Assembly: GCA_943372215.1 (NCBI GenBank)
Contig: CALRXU020000010.1
Coordinates: forward strand, 62,001 to 126,000
Reading direction: 5' to 3'
Source: UBA6183 sp943372215
GTDB taxonomy: Bacteria; Bacteroidota; Bacteroidia; UKL13-3
Length of the DNA: 64,000 bases
The notes beneath the pieces are model-generated. The model was given only the letters and a program-made list of their open reading frames with translations. It had not been told where the DNA came from and searched no databases. A program made the translations under genes and the position numbers. Below, one piece after another: positions 16,601-26,213 of the stretch. How positions within the stretch are numbered: the first letter of the stretch is position 1; every line of letters begins with the position of its first letter.

Positions 16601-19600
16601 ACGTAGCCACCCTCGATTTGGCGTTTTATCCAAAAGAAAGAGGCCCATATAACTATAATGTAGACGAATTACAAGCAGATGGCACATTGGCAAACCCGCA
16701 AAATAAATGGGGTGGAATGATGCGTAAAATTGAACAGAATGATTTTGAAGCCACCAATATTGATTATATTGAAATATGGATGATGGATCCATATGCTTGC
16801 AAGAATGATGGCACAAACAAAGGCTCTGTTTATTTAAACCTAGGGAATATTTCTGAGGATGTATTAAGAGACAATAGAAGGGCTGCGGAAAATGGATTAC
16901 CGCGCAATGAAGCAGATAACGCTTACATGGATACCACTGTTTGGGGCAGGGTTCCACGCAAACCAGTTATAAATTTTGCCTTTGATGCTGAGCCATCTGT
17001 TCGAGCGCAACAAGATGTAGGGTTTGATGGATTAAATGATGAGGGAGAGCAAAACTGGTTTAAAAATAGTTACATTGACAAGGTTAGAACAAAACATACT
17101 GAAAGCAGTGCGGCTTACGCCAATGCAATAGCTGATCCATCAAACGATAACTATAACTATTATTTAGGTTCAGGATTCGACAATAGAAAAACAACCATAT
17201 TAGAAAGGTACAAGCGTTTTAATTTACAGCAAGGAAATTCACCTACCCTTGATCAGTCCCCTGAAGCATACCCTATAACAGCCACAAATGCCCCAGATAA
17301 TGAGGATATTAACAAGGACTTTACCCTAAATGATATTGAGGAGTACTATCAGTATCGGGTTGATATTGATAAAGATAAATTGGTAGTAGGCCAGAACTTT
17401 GTTACAGATAGTGTGCGCAGGGTTGCACAATTAAAAAACGGAAGCGCTAGAGAAATAACGTGGTATCAATTAAAAATTCCTATCCGAGAGTACGAGAAAA
17501 AAATCGGACAGATTTATGATTTTAAATCAATCCGTTTTATGCGCATGTTTATGCGCGGATTTTCTAACGATATGGTTTTGCGTTTTGCTTACTTGCAATT
17601 GGTGCGTGCCGATTGGAGAAAATACCTAGAAAATCTGGAGCTGGGCAAGGAAAGCAAACCAACAGACAATCCTGATAAAACCACCTTTGTGGTGTCAACC
17701 GTTAATATTGAAGAGAATGGAAATCGCGCACCAATCAAGTATGTTACCCCTCCTGGTATTCAACGCGAGGTAGATTTTAGTGCCCCCCAATCTGTCCAAC
17801 AAAACGAACAATCTTTATCGCTTAAAGTATGCGATTTGCGGGATGGTGATGCAAGAGCCGCATTTAAAAATGTAAGTACTGATTTAAGAAGGTACGGAAA
17901 ATTAAGAATGTTTATGCATGCAGAAGGGGCTGAAAATTTAAAATCAGGCGACTTGCATGCGTTTATAAGGATAGGTACAGATTTAACCAATAATTATTAC
18001 GAGTACGAAGTGCCATTAACGGTTACCATACCGCCAACAGCAAATCCGGATGACATTTGGCCAGCAGGGAATGAAATGGTAATAACCCTGGAGGAATTGA
18101 TTAATACAAAAATAGCACGTACCAATGCCAACTTCCCTTTTACCGCAGTTTATGAACGTATTGGTTCAAACGGCATATACCGTGTGGTAGGTTTGCCAGA
18201 TTTAAGCCAGGCCCGTGTAGTGATGTTGGGGATAAGAAATCCCAAAGCAAAACCTGGTGATGCAGGTGATGATGGATTGGCGAAATGCGGTGAAGTTTGG
18301 TTTAATGAACTTCGCATGACGGAGTTCAGCAATAAAGGAGGTACAGCTGCCACCGGACGTATTTTGGCGAAACTTGCCGACTTTGGAAATCTTCAGTTAA
18401 CGGGAAGTTTCTCTACAGTAGGTTGGGGTGGTATTGATAAAAAATTAAATGAACGCAGCCTAAACGACCAGTACCAATATGACGTGCAAAGTAATTTTGA
18501 ATTGGGTAAGTTTTTCCCAAAACAAACAGGTATTTCGGTTCCCATGTTTTTATCTTACGGAAGCACCATCATCAGGCCTTTTTATAATCCTTTAAACCCA
18601 GATGTTCAACTACAAAAAGAAATTGATGAGAGTACAAACCCTGATTATGTAACTAAAATTAAAAAAGCAGCTGACGATTACACCACAAGAAGGAGCCTCA
18701 ATTTTACCAATGTTAGAAAAAACAGGGTAGGCAATAAAAAGCAACATTTATACGACATAGAAAATTTTAGCTTTACATATGCATACACCGAAGTGTACAG
18801 GCGAAACCAAAATATAGAGTATTACCTGTTGCAAAACTATAAGGGAATGGTGGCCTATAACTATAATTTTAGTGCCAAGCCATGGGAGCCGTTTAGTAAA
18901 ATTATCAAATCAAAACACCTGCAACTAATTAAGGATTTTAACCTCTTCTTCAAACCCCAATCATGGGGCGCAAGGGTTGAGGCGGATAGGCGATATGGTA
19001 TAACGATAAACCGTAACAACGACAACCCAAATACGGTTATTCCAGCATTGTACGATAAGTTGTTTACCACCAACAGGTATTACGAGTTCAGGTATGACCT
19101 AACCAAAGGATTAAAACTTGATTACACATCAACTGCCATGGCCCGTATTGATGAGCCAAATGGTAAAATAGATGAATCTACTCCTGAAAAGAGAGACAGC
19201 ATGTGGAATAATTTTTGGAATGGTGGACGGCTAACCCAGTTTGACCAAGTTATTCGGTTAAATTATACCATTCCAATTAATAAAATCTCCTTCTTAAGCT
19301 GGACCAATCTTTCTTATGCATACACCGCTAACTATCAATGGAAACAAGCCCCACCTGCCGCTGATAGTTTAGGGAATACCATACAAAACTCAAGGGTGCA
19401 AACTTGGAATGCCAACTTAAACCTAATTATGTTGTACAATAAAATTCCAATATTGAGGCAACTGAATAACCCATCATCATCATCAAAAGCTGCACCTAAA
19501 AAGGCACCACCAAAGAAAACAGTAAAGGGTAAAAAAGGCAAAAAAGGAAAGGGCAAAAATACCAAAGGCAAAAAAGGGAAAGAAGAAGAAGAGCCAGAAG

Positions 19601-20994
19601 AAGAACCCGCTAAGGAAGAAAAGGATCCGGCAAAACTAAACCCAGCATTGGCTGCTGCACTTCGGTTGTTAACCAGTGTAAAAAATGTTACCTACCAGCA
19701 TACCATTAACAATGGAATGGTATTGCCTGGCTTTAACCCCAAACCCCAATATGGCGGACAAAATTTTGATGTAAATGCTCCTGGGTTCGATTTTATAACA
19801 GCCTTGCAAGACGATAACTACCGCTTTAAGGCAAGCCAGAATGGTTGGTTAACCAACGATCCACGTGTAAGCAATTATTACACCACAGATTTTAGGGAAA
19901 ACATTACTGCTAGGGCTACAGTTGAGCCACTAAAGGATTTTAGGATAGAGTTAAACGTAAGTAAACAATCTACACGTACCCAACAATCATTGTTCCGTTA
20001 TGATTCTCTTTTGCAAGACCACCGCGATGTTGGCCCGTTAGTAGAATCTGGAACGTATAACATCACCTATAATATCTTTGCAACAACATTCTCTAAAGAA
20101 TTATCGGATGGTTCATCAGAAGTATTTAATACCTTCCAAGAGAACAGAAAGATAATTGCTGAGAGATTAGGAAGAGACGCAGAACGCCCAGGTGGAAGGT
20201 TAGACAGCAACGGATACCCAACAGGTTATAGCAGAAACTCTCAGGAGGTGCTTATCCCTGCTTTTTTAGCAGCCTATTCTGGTAAAGATGCCAATTCATC
20301 CTCCTTAAGTGCATTCCCCAAAATACCAGTTCCGAACTGGCGCATTACTTATTCAGGGCTATCTAAGATTGAAAAAATTAAAGAGTATGCCAGCAATGTT
20401 ACCATCAACCACCAATACACCAGTACCTATACTGTAGGTTCATTCCAAACCATTATTGATACGGCATCAACAAACTTAAATGGAGATTATAGTTCAAAAT
20501 ACCAAATCAGAAGCATTAGCCTAGTGGAACGTTGGGGACCATTTATTGGAATAGATGTTACCTTGGTAAATAACCTTACAGGGCGGTTTGAATATAAGAG
20601 AGATAGAACCTTAAATTTCGCACTCACAAATGGGCAGTTAAGCGAACAAAAAGGCAATGAATTTGTTTTTGGTGCGGGTTACCGTACCGCTAAATTACGA
20701 ATACCATTTTTACGCAATGGCCGAACACTGGTATTAAATAATGATGTGAACTTTAGGTTTGACTTTAGCATCAGGGAACAAGTTACCAAAATACGTAACC
20801 TAGATAGACCAAGTAATGATCCTGTATTGGGTCAAACGGTTATTTCAATCCGACCATCCATTGATTACAACATCAACGAGAAGTTAATGCTGCGTATATT
20901 TTATGACCGCAGAAAAACCAATCCAGCTACATCCAACCAATTTCCAACCATCATTACCAGCGGTGGATTTAGTTTAAGGTATACGATACAGTAA
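13699..20994 (+). CDS. sprA: Type IX secretion outer-membrane translocon SprA
   Basis: This 2431-residue protein is the giant barrel of the type IX secretion system (SprA, called Sov in Porphyromonas). After a signal peptide (about 1-26, ISLFSILTILSGLVYG) it shows the SprA N-terminal region, with IIDIRPRGTAELIFQGNFN and repeated phrases such as GDKMKINLNYDTEATFDFENQ. Long stretches of amphipathic strands follow, ending SGGFSLRYTIQ. It secretes cargo with C-terminal sorting domains, including those at 7455, 22705 and 57618. A lysine/glutamate-rich insert lies at about residues 1926-1978. The only plausible start is TTG at 13699, because no in-frame ATG precedes the signal peptide. It lies in the same frame as ruvA, 15 nt after its TGA. 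Confidence 0.96.
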   Translation: MFSLFKIKHISLFSILTILSGLVYGDVSGISEWADYAFSEMPGLAEWAECSLDEKKYRLFFAPPDSLGTKDTSRVKMPYPIKDRKPYEINPQRHPFDLAEPSNIKSKYSLDSSSNSYNYKSTVGGADYRLPANIPINQQLKTENKLQNKEYFKQRAQAQNFVRGGGVIPPLKLNPKIFDRIFGSGIIDIRPRGTAELIFQGNFNTVRNPAIALRQQRTGQFDFRQKIQLNVQGSIGDKMKINLNYDTEATFDFENQIKLDYEGKEDDILKKIEMGNVSLPLNSALIQGSQSLFGVKTTMQFGKLTVTTILTQQRGKTTETELQGGVQTSKFDIQADNYDMNRHYFLAHYFRDNYNNWLRNLPIVASPIVINRVEVWVTNRTGTFDNARDVIGFSDLGEGSQRNNKYWGLNANPNDTFPGNGANGLYNYLTGQSFNKDTANLRQSFQIQNELTGDINTTGLQAISQYQIINYARLLNPTEYTVNTRLGYISLNNSLNNDEVLNVAFEYTLDGRYFKVGEFTTDIPPNPDNPNVLFTKMIKGPSQRPDLPMWDLMMKNIYSLGTFNVQAKDFKLNILYADDPSGADLNYIPQQNEPALSGVPLLTVLNLDNLNTQQERAPDGIFDYLEGITVNPQQGRVIFPVLEPFGTYLASKFANNPDKARYYAFYELYDSTRFAALQLPQYNKFFLRGTYQGSSTNEISLNSTNIPRGSVKVTANGAPLTENADYVVDYNLGKVKILNTSLLNSGASIKVSSESNSLFTVQQKSLLGTRFDYKKSNDLVFGGTFLYLNERPLTPKVNIGEEPISNIIVGLDGTYRKESRLITKLVDKLPFIETKEPSNITISGEIAHLIPGVQGALAQKGTAYLDDFEGSETPLDIRLPSLNWTLASTPQGQPDLFPEGNLLNDINYGSQRANLAWYNIASTFYREDRFTPEHIKQDDEQLSDDCVREIDLKQIFPDRQIQAGLPTNVATLDLAFYPKERGPYNYNVDELQADGTLANPQNKWGGMMRKIEQNDFEATNIDYIEIWMMDPYACKNDGTNKGSVYLNLGNISEDVLRDNRRAAENGLPRNEADNAYMDTTVWGRVPRKPVINFAFDAEPSVRAQQDVGFDGLNDEGEQNWFKNSYIDKVRTKHTESSAAYANAIADPSNDNYNYYLGSGFDNRKTTILERYKRFNLQQGNSPTLDQSPEAYPITATNAPDNEDINKDFTLNDIEEYYQYRVDIDKDKLVVGQNFVTDSVRRVAQLKNGSAREITWYQLKIPIREYEKKIGQIYDFKSIRFMRMFMRGFSNDMVLRFAYLQLVRADWRKYLENLELGKESKPTDNPDKTTFVVSTVNIEENGNRAPIKYVTPPGIQREVDFSAPQSVQQNEQSLSLKVCDLRDGDARAAFKNVSTDLRRYGKLRMFMHAEGAENLKSGDLHAFIRIGTDLTNNYYEYEVPLTVTIPPTANPDDIWPAGNEMVITLEELINTKIARTNANFPFTAVYERIGSNGIYRVVGLPDLSQARVVMLGIRNPKAKPGDAGDDGLAKCGEVWFNELRMTEFSNKGGTAATGRILAKLADFGNLQLTGSFSTVGWGGIDKKLNERSLNDQYQYDVQSNFELGKFFPKQTGISVPMFLSYGSTIIRPFYNPLNPDVQLQKEIDESTNPDYVTKIKKAADDYTTRRSLNFTNVRKNRVGNKKQHLYDIENFSFTYAYTEVYRRNQNIEYYLLQNYKGMVAYNYNFSAKPWEPFSKIIKSKHLQLIKDFNLFFKPQSWGARVEADRRYGITINRNNDNPNTVIPALYDKLFTTNRYYEFRYDLTKGLKLDYTSTAMARIDEPNGKIDESTPEKRDSMWNNFWNGGRLTQFDQVIRLNYTIPINKISFLSWTNLSYAYTANYQWKQAPPAADSLGNTIQNSRVQTWNANLNLIMLYNKIPILRQLNNPSSSSKAAPKKAPPKKTVKGKKGKKGKGKNTKGKKGKEEEEPEEEPAKEEKDPAKLNPALAAALRLLTSVKNVTYQHTINNGMVLPGFNPKPQYGGQNFDVNAPGFDFITALQDDNYRFKASQNGWLTNDPRVSNYYTTDFRENITARATVEPLKDFRIELNVSKQSTRTQQSLFRYDSLLQDHRDVGPLVESGTYNITYNIFATTFSKELSDGSSEVFNTFQENRKIIAERLGRDAERPGGRLDSNGYPTGYSRNSQEVLIPAFLAAYSGKDANSSSLSAFPKIPVPNWRITYSGLSKIEKIKEYASNVTINHQYTSTYTVGSFQTIIDTASTNLNGDYSSKYQIRSISLVERWGPFIGIDVTLVNNLTGRFEYKRDRTLNFALTNGQLSEQKGNEFVFGAGYRTAKLRIPFLRNGRTLVLNNDVNFRFDFSIREQVTKIRNLDRPSNDPVLGQTVISIRPSIDYNINEKLMLRIFYDRRKTNPATSNQFPTIITSGGFSLRYTIQ
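19474..19632 (+). other. Low-complexity Lys/Gly then Glu-rich insert inside SprA
   Basis: This codes for a Ser run, then Lys/Pro/Gly-rich repeats (KKAPPKKTVKGKKGKKGKGK) and then a Glu-rich block (EEEEPEEEPAKEEKDP). A sharply basic stretch of about 33 residues is followed by an acidic one of about 15, between two beta-barrel regions. It is most likely a disordered loop. Its length and charge stand out from the rest of the protein. Confidence 0.8.
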
Positions 20995-21001
20995 AGAGTT
21001 A

Positions 21002-21805
21002 TTACCCCAACCGTTGCCTCACTGTTTCATACACGGCAATGCCTGCTGCAACAGACACATTTAATGATTGAACACCCATTTCTAAAGGGATTTTAGCCAA
21101 ATGCGTGCACCGTTTAACCACATCATCTGCAATGCCTGTTTCTTCATTTCCCATAACAATGGCAACAGGTACGGTTAAATCAATTTGGTGCAACATGCCT
21201 TTCCCCTTTTCGCTACAACCAACCGTAACCAAACCAGATTGGTTTAAGAGTTCCATGGTGGTTTTCATGTTTTTTTCACGGCAAACAGGGATGTGGTGCA
21301 AGGCCCCGGCAGAAGTTTTAATGGCATCATCTGTTATTTGTGCACTTCCTTGGTCCGGGATAACAATGGCATGCACACCACCACAATAAGCACTTCGGGC
21401 TATGGCACCAAAGTTTCTTACATCGGTAATTCTGTCCAATAATAAAATAAAGGGCGTTTTGCCTTCTTCAAACAACTGGGGTAATATGTTTTCCAGTTTA
21501 TGGTAATGCACAGGGGATACAAAGGCCAAAACGCCTTGGTGGTTTTTAGAAGATTGAAACAACGATGATTCCCTGGGAACATATTGGAGTGGAATGTCCA
21601 AATCCCGAGCTTGTTTTAACAATTGTTGCAATAAATTGCTAGCTTCCCCCTTTTGAACAATAATTTTATTTAAGTCCTGACCAGCGGCAATAGCCTCTGT
21701 TATGGCATGAATGCCGTATATGGCCTGCTGCTCTTTAGGCTGCTGACTAGGTTTGTGTTGGGGTTTAAACCTGTTGTAATTGTTTCTTTTGTAAGACTCT
21801 TGCAT
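21002..21805 (-). CDS. rlmB: 23S rRNA (guanosine-2'-O-)-methyltransferase RlmB (TrmH/SpoU family)
   Basis: This is a 267-residue SPOUT methyltransferase. A basic, Gln-rich N-terminal tail (1-27) precedes the substrate-binding domain (about 28-100, AIYGIHAITEAIAAGQ). The catalytic knotted domain (about 115-267) contains NFGAIARSAYCGG (motif 1), VMGNEETGI (motif 2) and IPLEMGVQSLNVSVAAGIAVYE-type motif 3 residues. It methylates a ribose in 23S rRNA using SAM. RlmB is the usual call; a tRNA target cannot be excluded. It runs convergent to sprA with a 7-bp gap. Confidence 0.9.
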   Translation of the reverse strand: MQESYKRNNYNRFKPQHKPSQQPKEQQAIYGIHAITEAIAAGQDLNKIIVQKGEASNLLQQLLKQARDLDIPLQYVPRESSLFQSSKNHQGVLAFVSPVHYHKLENILPQLFEEGKTPFILLLDRITDVRNFGAIARSAYCGGVHAIVIPDQGSAQITDDAIKTSAGALHHIPVCREKNMKTTMELLNQSGLVTVGCSEKGKGMLHQIDLTVPVAIVMGNEETGIADDVVKRCTHLAKIPLEMGVQSLNVSVAAGIAVYETVRQRLG

Positions 21806-21849
21806 GAGGCTGCAAAGGTAGTATAATTGAGTAACGATACATCTACCTC

Positions 21850-22566
21850 TTAATCATACAATTCAAATTTTATCCTGCTTTTGTCATAACCCATCGCAGT
21901 AAGCCGCTCCCTTGCTTCCATAATCATGCTTTTCCAGCCACACAGCCAAAAAGTTGCGGGTCGTTTATCTTCAAAAATTTCTTCATAAACATGGTGTACA
22001 TAACCCCTTCTACCTTGCCAGTTTTCATCTGCTCTCGATAACACTGGAATAAATGTAAACTGAGGAAATTTGGCACTCAATGCACCCATTTCAATATGGT
22101 ACAGTACATCCGCATAAGTGCGGTTACCAAAAATCATGTAAATATTTTTTGTACTCAGGTCGTGGTTAATAATGTGGTGAAGCATGCTTCTTAAAGGTGC
22201 AATACCAGTACCCGTGGCTATAAAACAAATATCCGTATCAATTACTTCGGGCAACACAAACTTGCCCAAAGGCCCGGCCACCGGAACCTGATGCCCTACT
22301 TTAAAATTTTCCCACATGTGCGGAGTGCCCAAACCAGGTGGATTTAATACAATAATCAACTCAAATATATTGTCATCCCCAGGAGCGGATGCAATGGAAT
22401 AACTCCTATTGGTAATTTTTGATTCTATCGGAAGATCCAACATCACAAATTGACCAGGTTTAAAGGTGAATTTTTCATCACTTGGCATTTTAAAGAAAAA
22501 TCGCTTCACCACGGGCGATTCATCCATAATATGAATAATAGTAGCCGGACGGTATTGTATTTTCAT
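21850..22566 (-). CDS. Ferredoxin-NADP reductase family flavoprotein
   Basis: This 238-residue protein has the FNR layout: an FAD-binding barrel with RSYSIASAP (about 57-65) and an NAD(P)-binding domain with GTGIAPLRSML (about 120-130), IYMIFGNRT, and the C-terminal WLCGWKSMI region. It moves electrons between NAD(P)H and a ferredoxin/flavodoxin or similar partner in the cytoplasm. No iron-sulfur domain is fused to it. The ATG at 22566 (MKIQYRP) is chosen over a TTG two codons upstream. It is divergent from the M6 protease gene. Confidence 0.9.
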   Translation of the reverse strand: MKIQYRPATIIHIMDESPVVKRFFFKMPSDEKFTFKPGQFVMLDLPIESKITNRSYSIASAPGDDNIFELIIVLNPPGLGTPHMWENFKVGHQVPVAGPLGKFVLPEVIDTDICFIATGTGIAPLRSMLHHIINHDLSTKNIYMIFGNRTYADVLYHIEMGALSAKFPQFTFIPVLSRADENWQGRRGYVHHVYEEIFEDKRPATFWLCGWKSMIMEARERLTAMGYDKSRIKFELYD

Positions 22567-22648
22567 AGCCAAAAAGGGTTACACCACACTAATAAAGTTG
22601 AAAACAGTGTAAAAATGCGGTTAATTTAAAACCAAATTACACTATTTA

Positions 22649-22679
22649 TTTGTTATCCTTAACAATTAAAGTATTTTTA
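22649..22679 (+). promoter_or_regulatory. Candidate Bacteroidota promoter upstream of M6 protease gene
   Basis: TTTG at 22649-22652 and TATTTTTA at 22672-22679 (one mismatch to TAnnTTTG) are separated by 19 bp. The -7 element ends 25 nt before the ATG at 22705. The spacing fits the -33/-7 promoters known for this phylum. Confidence 0.35.
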
Positions 22680-22704
22680 TTTTTTCAAATCGCAATAGAA
22701 TTTA

Positions 22705-25080
22705 ATGAAACATAATTACTTAGCACTGTTTTTTGTAGCCATTATTACCATTATTTCATCTGTAAATTCGAGCGCGCAACGTAGCAATTGCGCTGCTTTA
22801 CCAACGCTCAACACGCTTAGTCAGCCTGATGGAACTTCCATATCTTTAGTTGGGGTAGGCAATGAGGCCATCCACTATTTAGAAACTGCTGAAGGATATA
22901 CCGTGCTTAAAAATGCAAATGGTATATACGAGTTTGCCATTCCAGACCACAATGGAAACCTAACAACCAGCGGAATAAAAGCAACCAATGGTATCTTGAC
23001 AAAGCTAGATATTCCAATGCACCTCAGGTACAGCGCAGCGCAACAAAGTTTAATGCAGCAGTTGTTTGATGAAAATAACAAAACAGCCGAAACCTATGGG
23101 AAAGCAGCCGATCCAAATCCTTTTCCTGCAAAGGGAAACCGAAATGTATTGGTTATTTTGGTAGAATACCCTGATTTAAGGGCAACCGTTTCTAAACAAA
23201 ATTTTGAGTTATTGCTGAACCAGCCCAATTATAATGGAACGGGTTCATTTAAAGATTATTATTTGGCAACATCTAACGGGCAATTAAATTTAACCAGTAT
23301 TGTATATGGCTGGGTGATGGCAGATAGTGGCTATAAGTATTACGGCAGAACAAGTAGCCCTTCATATAATACAGCTACAAGGCAGTTGCTTTTAGGTGCA
23401 GTAAAAGATGCTAACGATTCTTTTGGGGTTGATTTTAGCCAATTTGACTCAGATACAGATGGCTTTTGCGATGGTGTAATTATTATGCATGCGGGTATTG
23501 GGGCAGAAGAAGCAAGCGCCCCTAATTCGGGGGATTATATTTGGTCTTTTCGCTCTACTTTATCAAGCACTCAACGCCCTACCTATGATGGGGTGCAGAT
23601 TGCCGCATATGCCATGTTCCCTGAGAGACGTTGGGAGGGTGGAGCTAACAGTGTTGTAGGCATAGGTGTATTATCGCACGAGTTTGGACACTTGCTGGAT
23701 TTACCGGATTTATACTCAACTCAAAGCACCAACGAAGGGGCAGGTAATTTTTCGTTAATGGCTGGCGGTGCCTGGCTAAATAGCGAAAATACACCTTGCA
23801 ACAACGATGCCTGGAGCAGAATTCAAATGGGGTGGGTAACACCAACCCTTATTAAAGATACCCAATTGTACAAAATACCATATGCCGTTGTTGATAGCGA
23901 TATGGTTTACCAAATTAATACCAGCAGGCCAAATGAGTACTATTTGTTAGAAAACAGGCAACAGAAAAAATTTGATTTATACTTGCCAGGAAGGGGGCTT
24001 GCCATTTGGCACATCAATACCAACAATGCTTATTTGCTAAGCAAAGCCCCAAGTACCAAAAGAAACAATGTGAACAACGATACCTCGCAACTTGGTGTGG
24101 GACTTATACAGGCAGATGGTTTTAGGCACTTGGAAAACAACCAGGGGCGTGGAGACAATACCGATTTGTACCCGATTAACCTGAATAAAAACTTTGCCCC
24201 TAAAGGAAACCCTGCCAGCAACCTGCATTTTAAGGTAAACAATGTAAAACAGCCCTCAGGAGTGGCCATAACAGACATTCAGCAATTGTCAGATAGCAGC
24301 ATTGTATTTGAGTATGGCATCAACGCTTCAGCGGCATTTAATACCAGCCGTACATTTGGGTGTGCACCACTCCTTATTAATTTTACAGATAATTCAGCGG
24401 GTGGAGATAGTATACAATGGAGTTTTGGTAATGGTGCTTTTTCAAGTATTGCAAGGCCAAATACCACTTATTCCAAAACAGGTTTTTACAATGCCAGGTT
24501 AACCGTATTTAGAGGAGGTAAAATTATTGATACAAACCGAGTTGAAATTAAAGTATTGGATAGCCCTGAACCAGATTACGAAACAGTAAGAGATGAAAAT
24601 TACAATGTTACTTTCATCAACAAAACGTTGTATGGTAACACTTACAATTGGTCGTTTACTATGGATAGTACTTTTACCAGCACAGAGGTTAATCCAGTAA
24701 TTGCTGCAGGTAAGCCACGAAAAATATTTGTGCGACTTACCGTTAGAAGTAAAGACAATTGTATTAAAGGACGCACAGACAGTGTGAGTGTTTTTGCTGT
24801 AGGCTTAAATAACACCACATTAAAACAAATACGCATTTTGGCTTACCCAAATCCGTCTTCTTCGGCTGTTAAAATCAACTTTAATTTAACCAGCCAGGAG
24901 GCAACTCAAATGGGGGTATATAACATTGCTGGGGCTTTGGTTTACGAAGAGCGTTTAGGCGTTTTTCCTGCGGGTCAACAAGAACTTCATGTTGCCGTGA
25001 ACAACCTTGATGCAGGAGTTTATTTTGTAAAAATAACCACACCTACCCAATCCGGATTGGTGAAACTGATTAAACAATAG
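22705..25080 (+). CDS. Secreted M6-family metalloprotease with PKD and type IX sorting domains
   Basis: This 791-residue protein has a signal peptide (about 1-25, ending NSSAQ), an N-terminal propeptide-like region (about 30-140), and an M6/immune inhibitor A-type peptidase domain (about 145-420). The zinc motif is H325-E-F-G-H329 (LSHEFGHLLDLPD). A PKD-like beta-sandwich follows (about 545-615, CAPLLINFTDNS, IQWSFGNGAF), then a second Ig-like stretch and a type A sorting domain (about 715-791, ILAYPNPSS, GVYFVKITT). It is an extracellular or surface-anchored protease delivered through the type IX system. The comF gene begins 3 bp downstream. Confidence 0.92.
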   Translation: MKHNYLALFFVAIITIISSVNSSAQRSNCAALPTLNTLSQPDGTSISLVGVGNEAIHYLETAEGYTVLKNANGIYEFAIPDHNGNLTTSGIKATNGILTKLDIPMHLRYSAAQQSLMQQLFDENNKTAETYGKAADPNPFPAKGNRNVLVILVEYPDLRATVSKQNFELLLNQPNYNGTGSFKDYYLATSNGQLNLTSIVYGWVMADSGYKYYGRTSSPSYNTATRQLLLGAVKDANDSFGVDFSQFDSDTDGFCDGVIIMHAGIGAEEASAPNSGDYIWSFRSTLSSTQRPTYDGVQIAAYAMFPERRWEGGANSVVGIGVLSHEFGHLLDLPDLYSTQSTNEGAGNFSLMAGGAWLNSENTPCNNDAWSRIQMGWVTPTLIKDTQLYKIPYAVVDSDMVYQINTSRPNEYYLLENRQQKKFDLYLPGRGLAIWHINTNNAYLLSKAPSTKRNNVNNDTSQLGVGLIQADGFRHLENNQGRGDNTDLYPINLNKNFAPKGNPASNLHFKVNNVKQPSGVAITDIQQLSDSSIVFEYGINASAAFNTSRTFGCAPLLINFTDNSAGGDSIQWSFGNGAFSSIARPNTTYSKTGFYNARLTVFRGGKIIDTNRVEIKVLDSPEPDYETVRDENYNVTFINKTLYGNTYNWSFTMDSTFTSTEVNPVIAAGKPRKIFVRLTVRSKDNCIKGRTDSVSVFAVGLNNTTLKQIRILAYPNPSSSAVKINFNLTSQEATQMGVYNIAGALVYEERLGVFPAGQQELHVAVNNLDAGVYFVKITTPTQSGLVKLIKQ

Positions 25081-25083
25081 CGT

Positions 25084-25761
25084 ATGCTCCATTCATTGGT
25101 TGGCATTGCTTTTCCCAACTTATGTGTGGGTTGCAATACAGCATTGTTTGGCGGAGAAGTGTTTTTATGCATCAACTGTATTCATCAATTCCCTGAGTCT
25201 GATTTTCATTTACAACCCGATAATCAACTTGAAAAAGCATTTTGGGGAAGGGTGCCTTTAAAGAGGGCCTTTGCCTTTTTAATGTTTAAGAAAAAAGGCA
25301 TTGTGCAGCAATTGCTGCATGAGTTAAAATATAGTAACCAACCTGATTTGGGTATTTTTATTGGGAAACTTTATGGTTCAAAACTTAAAGAAGCAGGGTT
25401 TTCTTTTGATGGAATAGTGGCCATCCCATTGCATGCAAAAAAACAAAAACTAAGGGGCTACAACCAAAGTGATACGTTTGCACAAGGGCTGAGTGAGGTA
25501 TTGGGGTGCAAGCACCTTAAAACGGCTATTGTACGCAAAAAGGCAACCACCACACAAACCAATAAAAGTCGTTTTGAGCGTTGGATAAATGTGGATGAGG
25601 TGTTTCAGGTAAACGAACCTGAGTTGTTGTTAAACAAAAACATTTTATTGGTTGATGATGTAATCACCACAGGAGCTACCATTGAGGCGTGTGCGCAGGA
25701 GATTTTAAAATACACCCCACATCTAAATGTGGCTAGCATTGCCTGTGTAGTGCATCAATAA
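25084..25761 (+). CDS. ComF family phosphoribosyltransferase-like protein
   Basis: This 225-residue protein has an N-terminal zinc-ribbon-like part with CVGCN and CINC (about 12-35) and a C-terminal phosphoribosyltransferase domain with the PRPP loop LLVDDVITTGATI (about 193-205). This is the normal ComF architecture. In naturally competent bacteria ComF helps take up or process transforming DNA; in other species the role is unclear. The gene starts 3 bp after the M6 protease stop, so it is probably co-transcribed by position alone. Confidence 0.9.
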   Translation: MLHSLVGIAFPNLCVGCNTALFGGEVFLCINCIHQFPESDFHLQPDNQLEKAFWGRVPLKRAFAFLMFKKKGIVQQLLHELKYSNQPDLGIFIGKLYGSKLKEAGFSFDGIVAIPLHAKKQKLRGYNQSDTFAQGLSEVLGCKHLKTAIVRKKATTTQTNKSRFERWINVDEVFQVNEPELLLNKNILLVDDVITTGATIEACAQEILKYTPHLNVASIACVVHQ

Positions 25762-25790
25762 TAAATTTAACCTAAACAGGTATCTAAAAG

Positions 25791-26213
25791 CTAGTTCAAT
25801 CCTCTTGATAATATGGTGTCAAGTTTTGCCTGATCAAGGGGTTTGTTCAAAAGACAACTTACAAATGAAGACTCAATAATGCGCTTATGGTCTTCAGGAT
25901 GTGCCGTTGTTGATAGCATGATTATTTTGGATTTGTCGGTGAAGCTTTGAGGGAATTTCGCAAAGGCATCCAGAAAACCAAATCCATCCATTTCAGGCAT
26001 TCTTATATCAAGAAAAATCACATCTGGAGGTGCGACAGATTCTTTTGCAATAAGTTCAAGATATTCCAACGCGTTGGCAGCAGATTCTTTTACGACAGTT
26101 TCTCCGGCAAATCCACTTCGCTGAATAATGCGTGTTGCGATAAAACGATCCATCTCGTTATCATCAATAACAAGTACTTTTTTAACCATTAATTTGTTGT
26201 TTATGTCGTTCAT
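25791..26213 (-). CDS. Single-domain response regulator (CheY-like)
   Basis: This 140-residue receiver domain has the acidic pair D17/D18, phospho-acceptor D69 (VIFLDIRMPEMDG) and a conserved Lys near the C-terminus (LLNKPLDQ). There is no output domain. Its ATG overlaps the stop of the upstream kinase gene by 4 nt (ATGA), so kinase and regulator are translationally coupled and are the obvious cognate pair. It probably passes phosphate to, or competes with, another regulator encoded elsewhere. Confidence 0.93.
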   Translation of the reverse strand: MNDINNKLMVKKVLVIDDNEMDRFIATRIIQRSGFAGETVVKESAANALEYLELIAKESVAPPDVIFLDIRMPEMDGFGFLDAFAKFPQSFTDKSKIIMLSTTAHPEDHKRIIESSFVSCLLNKPLDQAKLDTILSRGLN

